Positions 47,522 through 56,214 of a DNA stretch of 64,000 nucleotides are shown here, one piece after another. A program made the position numbers and the translations under genes. Numbering within the stretch: position 1 is the first letter of the stretch; every line of letters starts with the position of its first letter. Origin of the DNA: Rouxiella aceris (GTDB lineage Bacteria > Pseudomonadota > Gammaproteobacteria > Enterobacterales > Enterobacteriaceae); NCBI RefSeq assembly GCF_012933545.1, contig NZ_JAADJU010000002.1, positions 1 to 64,000 of the forward strand. Reading direction: 5' to 3'. The notes beneath the pieces were generated by a model, which made no database searches, was not told the DNA's origin, and saw nothing but the letters and a program-made list of their open reading frames with translations.

Positions 47522-48301
47522 TCAGGGTTTTTTATTATAAACTTCGAAGCTGAAATATTTTTTCTCAATCTTCTCGAAGGTGCCATTTTGGTGGATAGCC
47601 GCCAGCGCCTTGTTGATCATATCAACATGCTCCTTATCCCCTTTGCGCAGCCCGATGGCGGTGCCTACGCCGAGATAGCGAGGGTCGTCGATCATCTCGC
47701 CACTAAAGGCAAAGTCTTTGCCTGCTGCTGTATCGAGGAAACCCGATTGCGCAGCGGCGGCGTTGGTCAGAGAGGCGTCTACCCGACCGGTTTGCAGATC
47801 CTGATTGACCAGATCCTGGTTCTGATAAGAAACCACATTCACCCCTTTGCTGCGCCACAGTGCCTGGGCGTAGGCTTCCTGAATGGTGCCTTGCGCCACA
47901 CCAATGTTTTTACCTTTCAGGCCGTCAGCCGTTGGCAACAATCCGCTGCCCTTTTTGGCGATCAACACACTTGGGATATGGTAAAGCATGTCTGAAAAAT
48001 CAACCTGAGCCTGACGTTTCGGTGTCACCGACATGGCGGATAACACCGCATCGAATTTCTTGGCATCCAGCGCCGGGATAATGCTGTCGAACCCGGTTTC
48101 GACCCAGACACACTTCATCTTCAATTCCTGGCAGATGGCATTGCCCAGGTCGACGTCAAAACCCACCAGGCTGCCATCGGCGGCTTTGGTTTCAAAGGGG
48201 GCAAACGTTGGATCCACCCCAAAGCGCAATACCGCGTCGGCATTGGCCAGCGAGCTAAAAGAGGCCAGAGCCAGTAAGGTGACTAACGCGCTTTTTTTCA
48301 T
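47522..48301 (-). CDS. Family 3 periplasmic amino-acid-binding protein, second paralogue
   Basis: A 259-residue binding protein with signal peptide (cleavage near residue 21, LANA) and the pattern DPTFAPFE, DAVLSAMSVTPKRQAQVDFSD of lysine/arginine/ornithine-binding proteins. It shares the YHIP...KKGS-L-PTA...GTIQE pattern with the protein at 35831, so the two are paralogues. Again there is no permease gene nearby. The ribosome site GAGGATC lies at good spacing. Confidence 0.88.
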   Translation of the reverse strand: MKKSALVTLLALASFSSLANADAVLRFGVDPTFAPFETKAADGSLVGFDVDLGNAICQELKMKCVWVETGFDSIIPALDAKKFDAVLSAMSVTPKRQAQVDFSDMLYHIPSVLIAKKGSGLLPTADGLKGKNIGVAQGTIQEAYAQALWRSKGVNVVSYQNQDLVNQDLQTGRVDASLTNAAAAQSGFLDTAAGKDFAFSGEMIDDPRYLGVGTAIGLRKGDKEHVDMINKALAAIHQNGTFEKIEKKYFSFEVYNKKP

Positions 48302-48555
48302 TAAAAGATCCTCGAGAGAAACAGATAGCTTAGGTAAGCAAGATACGTACCATTTTTATTGATTCACTTTGAGAATACCCCAGCAAACCAGGGATCTAAA
48401 TATGCGTATTAAAAACAGTTTATTGCTCCGGCAGGGAGTGATAGAACAAGAAGAATATAAGGTTGGGGAGCATGTGCAGGGCGGCTTTCTCTGCACGGGT
48501 GGGACGGTTCCTGGCAATAAACGTCTTTATCTTTAGTGACTGAGGGGAGGGGACA

Positions 48556-49056
48556 ATGAAAATCAGCATCGCTAAAAAAGAAGATGCGCAGGGGTTATGG
48601 CGCTTACGTAACCAGGCATTACGTTATGGATGCTGTGAGGTTTTTGATGCTAAAACTCTGCAAGCTTTTACCCCCGAAACTATGCCCGCCGGTATGTTCA
48701 AGGTTATTGAAGAAAATCAGGTCTACCTCATTGCCGCACCTGCGGGGGATACACCTTGTGCCTGTGGCTATCTGGATTTGATTACCGGTAACGTCGAGGC
48801 CATTTTTACCTTGCCGGCCTACCAGGGGCGTGGGCTGGCATCGACTATTATCGCCGCCATCAAACAGCAGGCCAAAAGCCAGGGGATAAACCAATTGACC
48901 CTGTCTTCTACACCCAATGCGGTAGGATTTTACCAAAAACAGGGATTTAGCATTGTCAGCAATGGCAAATATTTCTCATCTTCAACCCAAAGCTATCTCG
49001 ACTGTGTGGAGATGATTTGGCTGAGAGAGGGCGAAAGTGCCAGTGATCTCCTATAG
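48556..49056 (+). CDS. GNAT-family N-acetyltransferase
   Basis: A 166-residue acetyltransferase with LPAYQGRGLASTIIAAIKQQA as the acetyl-CoA loop (near residue 91) and FYQKQGFSIVSNGKYF in the C-terminal part. The ligand is unknown. A GGGAGGGG ribosome site precedes the start. It is the last gene before the AT-rich block. Confidence 0.83.
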   Translation: MKISIAKKEDAQGLWRLRNQALRYGCCEVFDAKTLQAFTPETMPAGMFKVIEENQVYLIAAPAGDTPCACGYLDLITGNVEAIFTLPAYQGRGLASTIIAAIKQQAKSQGINQLTLSSTPNAVGFYQKQGFSIVSNGKYFSSSTQSYLDCVEMIWLREGESASDLL

Positions 49057-49197
49057 TCTTTAGCGCAATAGGCAAGTACGTAAAATCTGATAGAAATAAA
49101 TTCATCGTCTTAGCGTTTTCAACGCGTTGCTCGATTGCCTTTTAATAGGCCCCGTGTACGATAAGTGGATAGAAGACCGCACGATAAGGAGTAGGGA

Positions 49198-49419
49198 ATG
49201 GCTGCAAAACGTGAAGAAGAAAAAGTGTCTTGGGAACAAGTGATGAGTATGGCTAACCCTGCGGCCAAATGTACTTTTGAGAGTGACAATGTCGGCATGG
49301 GGTTTATATGGGAATGGGATGCCAAGGTGTATCAAATTTTCATCGCCAACAACCAGAGCGATAATCTGACCATTCTGAGAAAGCTTTTTAATTCTGCGCT
49401 GATCATGGCAAAAATGTGA
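49198..49419 (+). CDS. Small protein of unknown function
   Basis: A 73-residue protein I do not recognise: charged N terminus (MAAKREEEKVSWEQV), a central stretch with three tryptophans in all, and a C-terminal helix (NLTILRKLFNSALIMAKM). A strong TAAGGAG ribosome site supports expression. It lies 287 bp upstream of the ExoU-like gene on the same strand; a chaperone or immunity role would be a guess. The 49420-49706 gap holds no feature I can name. Confidence 0.6.
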   Translation: MAAKREEEKVSWEQVMSMANPAAKCTFESDNVGMGFIWEWDAKVYQIFIANNQSDNLTILRKLFNSALIMAKM

Positions 49420-49706
49420 TATTCACCGCTCTGGAGAACGGTGTTTTACCCATAGGCGATACGGTCTGGTCAGTTCGAATACATATGAAGGTATTTACGC
49501 CGCCTGTTTTTTCCGGCATGTGGTGGCGTTTACCCTCCTTACCACAGTGTTGTCTATGATGCTTGCAGGCTCAGGCTATATAACTTTAAGCACCCTGACT
49601 GACCTGTGAGAATGTCATTTTCCTATAGTTTTTCTCTTAATCTGAAAGGACCTTGCCCGCACTTGTGGCAATCTTTATGGCATGATGATTAAAATGGATT
49701 TTAAAC

Positions 49707-51668
49707 ATGTCAAAGGCAATTTCGGGGGGCACCGCACAGCAACCTGCGTTCTATCTCTATGATGAAAAAAATAAAATTGATAAAGCTTCTTCACAGCCTG
49801 CTGTAGAGGTGCCTGCAGTTAAAGTTGACTACGACCAGCCAAATGAATGCACGGTGCTAAGAGGTTTTGGCATCAGGGGGTTGTCTGTTTTTTCCGATGA
49901 GAATGGCCATATCAGGGTTGTTTTAGAAAAAAACTCGCCTTTGCATAGATTAGTATTTAGCGGTGGGGGCGCTAAGGGATATTCATACCCTGGTGCTATT
50001 TCTGCACTGGAAGACGTAGGCGCTTTAGCTGATATTCGCGAAGTCAGAGGAACCTCGGCGGGGTCTATCCTCGCTTTGGCCGTGGCCACAGGGATGTCTG
50101 CCGATGATATTACCCAAGAAGTTTTCAACTTGACCAGTAAAGTTATTCTTGGCAGCAAGTCGGCGCGTAACAGCTCGCTAGGGGCTTCCTTATTGCGAAT
50201 AATGACGGGGGGATATGTTTTTAGCACCTATGAGAAACTGGAAAATTTTTTGGCTGAAATGGCTAAAAAGAGTGTCTTGAAATGCATTAATAAATTTCTG
50301 GATGAAAATATGCAGATCCCTGATGCGGTGAAAGATATTCATGAAAAACTCAATTCTCCGCTAGGACGTGTCAGTTTTCAAGATTTGGCTCAGTTGCAGG
50401 ATCATGGCGTCCGCGGGGTTAAGCGACTCGTTATTAATACCACCTCGGGTAAGGATGGGCTTCGGCTATACAATAGCGACAGTCCAGGATGTCGGGAACA
50501 GGATATCGCGCGTATCTCCGCAACGTCGAGTGCCATAACCGCTGACAGGCATGATACCAATAATAAAAACGAAGCCGACGGCGGTTATGTCTTAAACATG
50601 CTCTCCCCGCGTTTTATGGAACCGCTGATGGGTTATGGCAATAAAATGTTTGAGGATACGAGTATTTCTATACGAGTCGGCGAGCCGCTAATAAATCCAT
50701 TAGCCACACGCGACGCAACAGAAAATTTTCTCGCTAAAAATATAACCGGCTCGAAACAAAATAGCTATCCTGTAGGTTACGTCAACGAAAAAACCATTGA
50801 ATTAATGGCGAGTAATAATATCGTTAATATTAATTCCTTCGTCAATGGCAAGGATTATAGTGGTTTTATCAGCGGAACGTTGAATTTCAATATGTCCGAA
50901 AAAATAAGACAGCAATTACAGGCAAATGCCTATCAAAATACCTTGGAATATTTAAGTTCGCGCGCACAAATCAAGCCCGAGTATCATTTTTCATCAATGC
51001 ATGAATTTTTATTGAATATGCCAGAAGAGCTGTTTACTGAAGTCTGCTCAAATGAAGAGTCCTGCCGAGATATTGGCTGTGAACTCCTTGATAACGTGAT
51101 GGAACTACGTCTGAGTGCGCGCAATGCGATTACAGAAGCGAGTAAATCTTTACATGTCAAGAATACTCATCACAATATCAGCGTGTTGAAAAAATTGAGC
51201 CATGAACTTGATGCATTACTCCCTTCCGGCAATGATTCTCAAAAAGAACAGGAGAAAGCACAAGCCATTGCGCAATTGCTGATTTCACAGAATGATCATT
51301 CTCTGGCCGCCGCACTTCGCACCAATCAGGACAATACCAATCTTGGTGGGACAGTGGTAGATATTGCCATAAAGCATTTTAAAGTTATTGATCTTGAGTT
51401 GGAGGCTGATCGGGTTATCAGAGATAAAATATACCCATTAATTGAAAAAGCAGTGAAGAAAAAGAATATGTCACTTCTCGCAGAATTAGAAAAGTTAAAG
51501 AGTGTGCTATCTGCCCCGATCGATTCTCCCTGTATACTGAGAATTGTCAAAGATCAACTGATTAATATACAAAATACCACTAAACCAAAGCCAACCGCGC
51601 AAAGTCTGGTTCAACCATATAGCCAAGTACAGATGAATGCAGCAATTTTGGCGCAATTGAAAGCTTAG
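49707..51668 (+). CDS. ExoU-like patatin phospholipase, candidate secreted effector
   Basis: A 653-residue protein with a patatin domain (about residues 80-310): oxyanion loop FSGGGAKGYSYPG (85-97), nucleophile GTSAG (Ser117) and DGG (Asp291). Spacing and length resemble ExoU of Pseudomonas aeruginosa (687 residues, Ser142/Asp344), an effector phospholipase A2 that needs a host cofactor. The C-terminal 340 residues are helical and would match its membrane-localisation part. No signal peptide; secretion would have to be by a type III or VI system, not in this window. The coding DNA is more AT-rich than the backbone. A weak ribosome site precedes the ATG. Followed at once by a truncated fic gene. 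Confidence 0.8.
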   Translation: MSKAISGGTAQQPAFYLYDEKNKIDKASSQPAVEVPAVKVDYDQPNECTVLRGFGIRGLSVFSDENGHIRVVLEKNSPLHRLVFSGGGAKGYSYPGAISALEDVGALADIREVRGTSAGSILALAVATGMSADDITQEVFNLTSKVILGSKSARNSSLGASLLRIMTGGYVFSTYEKLENFLAEMAKKSVLKCINKFLDENMQIPDAVKDIHEKLNSPLGRVSFQDLAQLQDHGVRGVKRLVINTTSGKDGLRLYNSDSPGCREQDIARISATSSAITADRHDTNNKNEADGGYVLNMLSPRFMEPLMGYGNKMFEDTSISIRVGEPLINPLATRDATENFLAKNITGSKQNSYPVGYVNEKTIELMASNNIVNINSFVNGKDYSGFISGTLNFNMSEKIRQQLQANAYQNTLEYLSSRAQIKPEYHFSSMHEFLLNMPEELFTEVCSNEESCRDIGCELLDNVMELRLSARNAITEASKSLHVKNTHHNISVLKKLSHELDALLPSGNDSQKEQEKAQAIAQLLISQNDHSLAAALRTNQDNTNLGGTVVDIAIKHFKVIDLELEADRVIRDKIYPLIEKAVKKKNMSLLAELEKLKSVLSAPIDSPCILRIVKDQLINIQNTTKPKPTAQSLVQPYSQVQMNAAILAQLKA

Positions 51669-51731
51669 CAGGTGTTTTTGCGGCACTAAGCAGAGAGCGT
51701 GCTATAAATACTCGAGTGTTAACGATACCGC

Positions 51732-52292
51732 TTGTTAAGCGATTTTTTGCATTGGTTACAACATACGGATATCCATCCGTTGGTTGCAAGTTGTGTTTTT
51801 CATTATGAATTTGAATTTATTCACCCATTCGCTGATGGCAACGGAAGAATGGGCCGTCTGTGGCAAAGGTTAATTCTTAGTGAATGGCGAGCAGAGCTGG
51901 CATGGTTGCCGGTAGAAACCTTAATCCACAACCAACAGCAGGAGTATTACCGCGTACTCGGTGAGTGCGACCGGGTTAGTGACTGCAGTGCATTTATCAG
52001 CTTTATGCTGGATAAATTGCGTGAAGCATTAGCCGAAGGGCTTGCAGGGAAAGCATTTGCCTACGACAAACTGTCGGAAGAAATGTCGGAAGAAAACCGA
52101 GCCAAGTTAAGTAAGACGGCGCAAAATATTCTGGGTTTATTGGCCGACAAACCGATGCTAACCATTGCTCAGCTTGCGACAGAACTGGTTATCAGCTCGC
52201 GGACCATTGAGCGACATCTAAAAGTATTGCCGGATAATCAAAAAATCAAGCGTATAGGCGCGACCAAGAATGGCCGTTGGCGGGTGGTTTGA
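51732..52292 (+). pseudogene. Truncated Fic-family protein
   Basis: The frame encodes the C-terminal 186 residues of a Fic protein: an intact Fic motif HPFADGNGRMGRLW near residue 35 and a C-terminal winged helix (TIAQLATELVISSRTIERHLKVL). The N-terminal half, about 150-180 residues in relatives, is missing; a stop lies just upstream at 51720 and the only early start is a TTG. It is most likely a remnant. Intact relatives transfer AMP to targets. Confidence 0.8.
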
Positions 52293-52627
52293 GAGTGTCT
52301 TCTTCTGTCAGTTCCCATAACTTAACTGCACTCGGTTAGTAACCTATAACTGCTTAAGAGTAAATATTTATGTCATCGATGCTTATCAGTGGTTAATTTC
52401 GTTCTTTTATCACGTTCTATGGCATTTTTTAGCTAAATGTCTATGAAAATTTGATATAAATTTAGAGTTCTGTGTGCGAAGTTAGTCGTGGGGATTGACC
52501 CTTAAAAAAAAGTTATAGTACTATCAAAAATGCAGCTTTGTATGGTTTTTAGCATGTTAAATATATTCTATATGCCGAACTGACGGTATAGTGATACATT
52601 ACTTAAAATATTTTTATGGGGTATTTA
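52293..52627. other. AT-rich gap with the restriction gene promoter
   Basis: About 335 bp, strongly AT-rich and without a gene. TTGACC (52495-52500) and TACTAT (52519-52524), 18 bp apart, could be the promoter of the restriction endonuclease gene; a palindrome ATAGTACTAT (52515-52524) overlaps the -10 and could be a control site. Confidence 0.45.
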
Positions 52628-53827
52628 ATGTCTGACATACATTCTTGGTTGATGGAAAATACAGAAAAAAATAGTTATTTATTCATAAAGCGACTATCGG
52701 CAAACGACACCGGAGCAACAGGGGGGCATCAGGTCGGAATTTATATACCATTTAAAGTCGTTGACAAACTTTTTCCCTCAATTAACCATATTCGTGAAAA
52801 AAATCCTGATGTTTTTATAAATGCTCATTTTTCCTCCCACCAATGTTCTAATTCTACCCCAAGAGCAATTTACTACAACAGTAAGTTCTTTGGCGGGACA
52901 AGAAATGAGAAACGAATAACCAGATGGGGAGGTAGTCCTCTCCAGGATCCCGAAAATACTGGCACTATTGCGATTTTGGCTTTTGATTTAATTGAAGGCA
53001 GTGATGCTAGTCAGGTCGACGTCTGGGTATGTAAAAATTCAGCTGAGGAAGATATCGTTGAATCCATACTTGGTGAGATTATCCCGGGAAATTATTTACA
53101 TGGAAACGCTAATACAATCCTCGGAGGTTATGCACCCGTTAAAGATCTTCCAAATGTTAAATATAAAATTCCGGATTTGTGGAAAGAAAAGTTCCCCTCT
53201 GGGAAGGATATTATTATTTATGCTGCCGATTACTATAATAAGGGTAATGCCGATCCTGATATGCAACTTCTTGACAGGCGGCGTGTAGAATATGAAATTT
53301 TCCTCTTGGTTGAGGAAATAAATGTCCTGGATAAAATTCGTAAAGGCTTTGAAACAGTTAATGAATTTATTGAAATGGCAAATTCTGTTAGTAACCGTAG
53401 GAAATCTCGTGCAGGGAAGTCGCTTGAGATACACCTGGAAAAACTATTTACTGAACATGGGCTGCGGCATTTTGCTACTCAGGCTGTGACCGAAGGTAAT
53501 AAAAAACCAGATTTTCTTTTCCCTTCAGCCGTAGCTTATCAGAACAACAATTTTCCAGACGAAAACCTCAGAATGCTTGCAGTGAAAACAACCTGTAAAG
53601 ACCGCTGGAGACAAATTCTCAACGAGGCCGACAGAATAGGTAATATTCATTTATTTACTCTCCAGGAAGGGGTTTCAGTAGCACAATTTCGGGAAATGCA
53701 GCAAGAGCAAGTCAAACTTGTAGTGCCCGCAGCATTGCATGAGAAGTATCCTAAAGCAATCCGAGATGAGCTTATGACTCTTGGTGAGTTTATATCCGAA
53801 CTATCTGAATTATATAAAGATATATAA
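52628..53827 (+). CDS. ecoRIIR: EcoRII-type restriction endonuclease (CCWGG)
   Basis: A 399-residue type IIE endonuclease closely matching R.EcoRII along its length: the N-terminal effector-DNA domain (YLFIKRLSANDTGATGGHQVG near the start), NEKRITRWGGSPLQDPENTG, and the C-terminal catalytic domain with NRRKSRAGKSLEIHLE, KKPDFLFPS and AVKTTCKDRWRQILNEAD, the PD-(D/E)xK core. EcoRII cuts before CCWGG and needs two sites. The ATG at 52628 matches the EcoRII start better than the one four codons upstream. It is convergent with the methylase and vsr genes. AT-rich DNA. Confidence 0.94.
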   Translation: MSDIHSWLMENTEKNSYLFIKRLSANDTGATGGHQVGIYIPFKVVDKLFPSINHIREKNPDVFINAHFSSHQCSNSTPRAIYYNSKFFGGTRNEKRITRWGGSPLQDPENTGTIAILAFDLIEGSDASQVDVWVCKNSAEEDIVESILGEIIPGNYLHGNANTILGGYAPVKDLPNVKYKIPDLWKEKFPSGKDIIIYAADYYNKGNADPDMQLLDRRRVEYEIFLLVEEINVLDKIRKGFETVNEFIEMANSVSNRRKSRAGKSLEIHLEKLFTEHGLRHFATQAVTEGNKKPDFLFPSAVAYQNNNFPDENLRMLAVKTTCKDRWRQILNEADRIGNIHLFTLQEGVSVAQFREMQQEQVKLVVPAALHEKYPKAIRDELMTLGEFISELSELYKDI

Positions 53828-53900
53828 TCAAATTCACCAGGCTGGTTAAGTCAGACTGGATTTTTAAAACAGGGAAAGCTTTCGATTGCTATCAATAAGT

Positions 53901-54386
53901 CTAAATGGCTTTCCCAATATCCAGAATATGTATACCATGAGTATCTATCTCTGCCGATGAATTACTCGAAAAAATCCACTCTTCAACTCTTGCTGATAAT
54001 TCTTCTCGTGATAGTTTTAGTCTGCCTTTGACAGCACACTCCCAAATAATTAATATGCTCCATCCATTATTAATCAATTTTTCATTCACTATTCGATCTC
54101 TTTCAATATTACTTTTAATTTTGTTCAGCCAAAAATCGGTACGAGTAGCTGGTAATTTGAAAAGGTAACAATTATGGTGATGCCAAAAGCATCCATGAGT
54201 GAATATAATTTTTTGGTGAGAGCTTATAACGAAATCGGGCCTTCCTGGCAGATCTTTTACTTGAATAAGATAGTCGAATCCTAACTCTGATAATACATCA
54301 GATATAGTATTTTCGATGGCTGTGCCATAAGTCCGTATCGCTTTCATGTTCTTGCTGCGAGTGGCAGGGTTATGGACGTCAGCCAT
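53901..54386 (-). CDS. vsr: Very short patch repair endonuclease Vsr
   Basis: Vsr nicks next to the T of T:G mismatches that arise when 5-methylcytosine is deaminated in CCWGG. The 161-residue protein has the start RSKNMKAIRTYGTAIE, the PGRPDFV metal-site motif near residue 48, and FTHGCFWHHHNC, the zinc-binding region. The gene starts 5 bp after the methylase stop, so it is co-transcribed with it. It lies between the methylase and the restriction enzyme. Confidence 0.95.
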   Translation of the reverse strand: MADVHNPATRSKNMKAIRTYGTAIENTISDVLSELGFDYLIQVKDLPGRPDFVISSHQKIIFTHGCFWHHHNCYLFKLPATRTDFWLNKIKSNIERDRIVNEKLINNGWSILIIWECAVKGRLKLSREELSARVEEWIFSSNSSAEIDTHGIHILDIGKAI

Positions 54387-54391
54387 ACTAG

Positions 54392-55822
54392 TTACGCAAC
54401 CTTTTTCTTTTTATCTTGCTCAATAGCTTTAGCAATATAAGGTTCAAGAAGTTTTGCTACTGCTGCAAATACTGGAACAACTACAGAGTTTCCAAACTGA
54501 CGGTATGCCTGAGTATCTGATACCGGAATTCGGAATTGAGTGCCTGTTGGTGACTCGAATCCCATCAGCCGAGCACATTCTCGAGGAGTTAATCTTCTTG
54601 GACGATTTTCCTGATTATTCTTATCATCAAAATCTATTTCTCCCAAATTCATATCCCATCCACGGTCTATAAGTATTTCAGACCCATCTTTGTGGTATCT
54701 GGCAGATAAAGTTCGTGCAACACTCTCAGGGTTTTCAGGATAAACCATGCCGAAACCAAAGCCATTACCCTTAGCTTGGTGTTTTTTTGCATAATTATAT
54801 AAGTATTTCCATAATAATGGAGAGAGTATGTATTTATTTTCTACTTTTTCATCCAGAATTTCATGAATTGTTGGTCGGCGAGACGGGTAGCTATTTTTTA
54901 TATTTCGTAAAGTGAATCCCTTATCAATGTTAAGGTCTCGGCGAAATCCGACTAAAACAATTCGCTCACGATGTTGAGGCAGGAAATGTTTTCCGTCAAT
55001 AACTTTGGGGTCATCAGAACCAATGTGTTCAGCATCGGAAACAATATAGCCTAATTCATCGAGTGTATTCATAATTACACGAAACGTATTTCCTTTATCA
55101 TGGCTTTTAAGGTTTTTTACGTTTTCTAGTAAAAAAATAGCAGGTTTTTTAGATGCAATAATCCTGGCTACATCAAAGAACAAAGTACCTTGTGTCTCAC
55201 ATTCAAACCCATGAGCTCTACCCAAAGAGTTCTTTTTTGATACACCTGCAAGGGAAAAAGGTTGGCAAGGAAAACCTGCTAACAAAACATCATGATCAGG
55301 AATCTCACGATCAATATTATCGTATGCTTCTTGTTCACTTATTTTATCATTATCACTTAGCGTTATTTCTCGAATATCAGAGTTGAACTTGTGGTTTTGT
55401 GAGTCACAGTACCAGTTTGCCTTATAAGTGCGCACAGCATCCTTGTTCCATTCACTGGTAAAAACGCACTGGCCACCGATGTCTTCAAATCCTTTTCTAA
55501 TCCCACCGATACCTGCGAAAAGATCGATAAATCGGAAATTATAGTTCGGATGGTTTTTCGGTGGTTCAGGCAAAAGCCGGTTCAGCATCTTCACTTCAAG
55601 TGCTGTAAATGGTTTCTGTGCGGTTTTACCGTTCAGCCAGCGGTTTAGTGTTTCACGAGTCCAGTCGTTGTGGCTAACTGCGCGCAGAGCCTCGGCAACA
55701 TACTTTTGATCATAGATTTCAACGAGTTTTTTGATTAACGCTTTATCTTCTTCTAGCTTATTTTGCTGATCTTTTTCGTTCTGAGCGATCAGGTTTTGGG
55801 CAAGTAACTCTAACTCGTTCAT
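54392..55822 (-). CDS. ecoRIIM: EcoRII/Dcm-type DNA cytosine-5 methyltransferase (CCWGG)
   Basis: A 476-residue methylase that adds a methyl group to the inner cytosine of CCWGG. It has all the C5-methylase motifs: [16 protein letters not shown] (motif I, near 99), [11 protein letters not shown] (motif IV, catalytic Cys near 186), [12 protein letters not shown] (VI), [11 protein letters not shown] (VIII), and [10 protein letters not shown] (X). Its first 80 residues ([37 protein letters not shown]) are closer to M.EcoRII than to E. coli Dcm and include a likely DNA-binding helix pair; M.EcoRII represses its own gene. I choose the ATG at 55822 by match to M.EcoRII; ATGs at 55834 and 55840 are possible. 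Confidence 0.92.
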   Translation of the reverse strand: MNELELLAQNLIAQNEKDQQNKLEEDKALIKKLVEIYDQKYVAEALRAVSHNDWTRETLNRWLNGKTAQKPFTALEVKMLNRLLPEPPKNHPNYNFRFIDLFAGIGGIRKGFEDIGGQCVFTSEWNKDAVRTYKANWYCDSQNHKFNSDIREITLSDNDKISEQEAYDNIDREIPDHDVLLAGFPCQPFSLAGVSKKNSLGRAHGFECETQGTLFFDVARIIASKKPAIFLLENVKNLKSHDKGNTFRVIMNTLDELGYIVSDAEHIGSDDPKVIDGKHFLPQHRERIVLVGFRRDLNIDKGFTLRNIKNSYPSRRPTIHEILDEKVENKYILSPLLWKYLYNYAKKHQAKGNGFGFGMVYPENPESVARTLSARYHKDGSEILIDRGWDMNLGEIDFDDKNNQENRPRRLTPRECARLMGFESPTGTQFRIPVSDTQAYRQFGNSVVVPVFAAVAKLLEPYIAKAIEQDKKKKVA

Positions 55823-55851
55823 GTGCGATGCCATTTCCATAAGGGATTTTC

Positions 55852-55870
55852 TAGTGATAGTTTATCACTA
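55852..55870. promoter_or_regulatory. Inverted-repeat operator at the methylase promoter
   Basis: TAGTGATA-GTT-TATCACTA is a perfect inverted repeat with 8-bp arms and 3-bp centre. It overlaps the predicted -10 element and start point of the methylase gene, 30 bp before its start codon. Self-repression by the N-terminal domain is known for M.EcoRII, so this is its likely binding site. Confidence 0.7.
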
Positions 55871-55893
55871 ACTTAACCCAGAATAAAGGTCAA
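55865..55893 (-). promoter_or_regulatory. Predicted methylase/vsr promoter
   Basis: On the minus strand TTGACC (55893-55888) and TAGTGA (55870-55865) are 17 bp apart, a plausible sigma-70 promoter. The -10 lies inside the inverted repeat 55852-55870. Confidence 0.5.
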
Positions 55894-55895
55894 GT

Positions 55896-55915
55896 AACTG
55901 TATACATAAACAGTT
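55896..55915. promoter_or_regulatory. LexA-like SOS box upstream of the methylase gene
   Basis: AACTGTATACATAAACAGTT holds the LexA pattern CTG-N10-CAG with an AT-rich centre, close to the consensus TACTGTATATATATACAGTA. It abuts the predicted -35 of the methylase promoter. Nothing else is in position to be controlled by it. Confidence 0.55.
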
Positions 55916-56214
55916 ATTTCTGGGTTTTAATACATTCTGAAGTGTGTTGATAAAATTGAGGGGGAGTCCTCGTAAGTATTGATGTAGGGGGACAACGATG
56001 TTGCCAACAGGGCGGTTGCATACCAAGGGGATGTGACCTCTAGTTTCAGTGCCTTGGTCAACCCCCCTTAAACAATGTACAACATTTACGCGAATTATTG
56101 AGGGTGAAAGCGTCAGCCTCCTACATCTCTGCTGAATAAGGTGCTCTCCAAAAATGAAAAGCACCTTGCTTTCCTGGGTGATATTCAATATTCACTCAGT
56201 GTGATAACTGCCTG
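55916..56214. other. Gap between the restriction-modification and lactonase operons
   Basis: About 300 bp with no gene I can support. An open frame on the minus strand (55868-56188, 106 residues) matches nothing I know. The sequence is GC-richer than the methylase gene and could be a fragment of a mobile element or the old 3' flank of the lactonase operon. Confidence 0.35.

Noticed and set aside
49707..51668. Patatin-type autotransporter (PlpD-like)
   Set aside because: No signal peptide and no C-terminal beta-barrel; the C-terminal part is helical and charged.
55868..56188. A 106-codon frame on the minus strand between the methylase and lactonase genes
   Set aside because: I could not match it to any transposase or other family, and the LexA-like box and part of the promoter region fall inside it.
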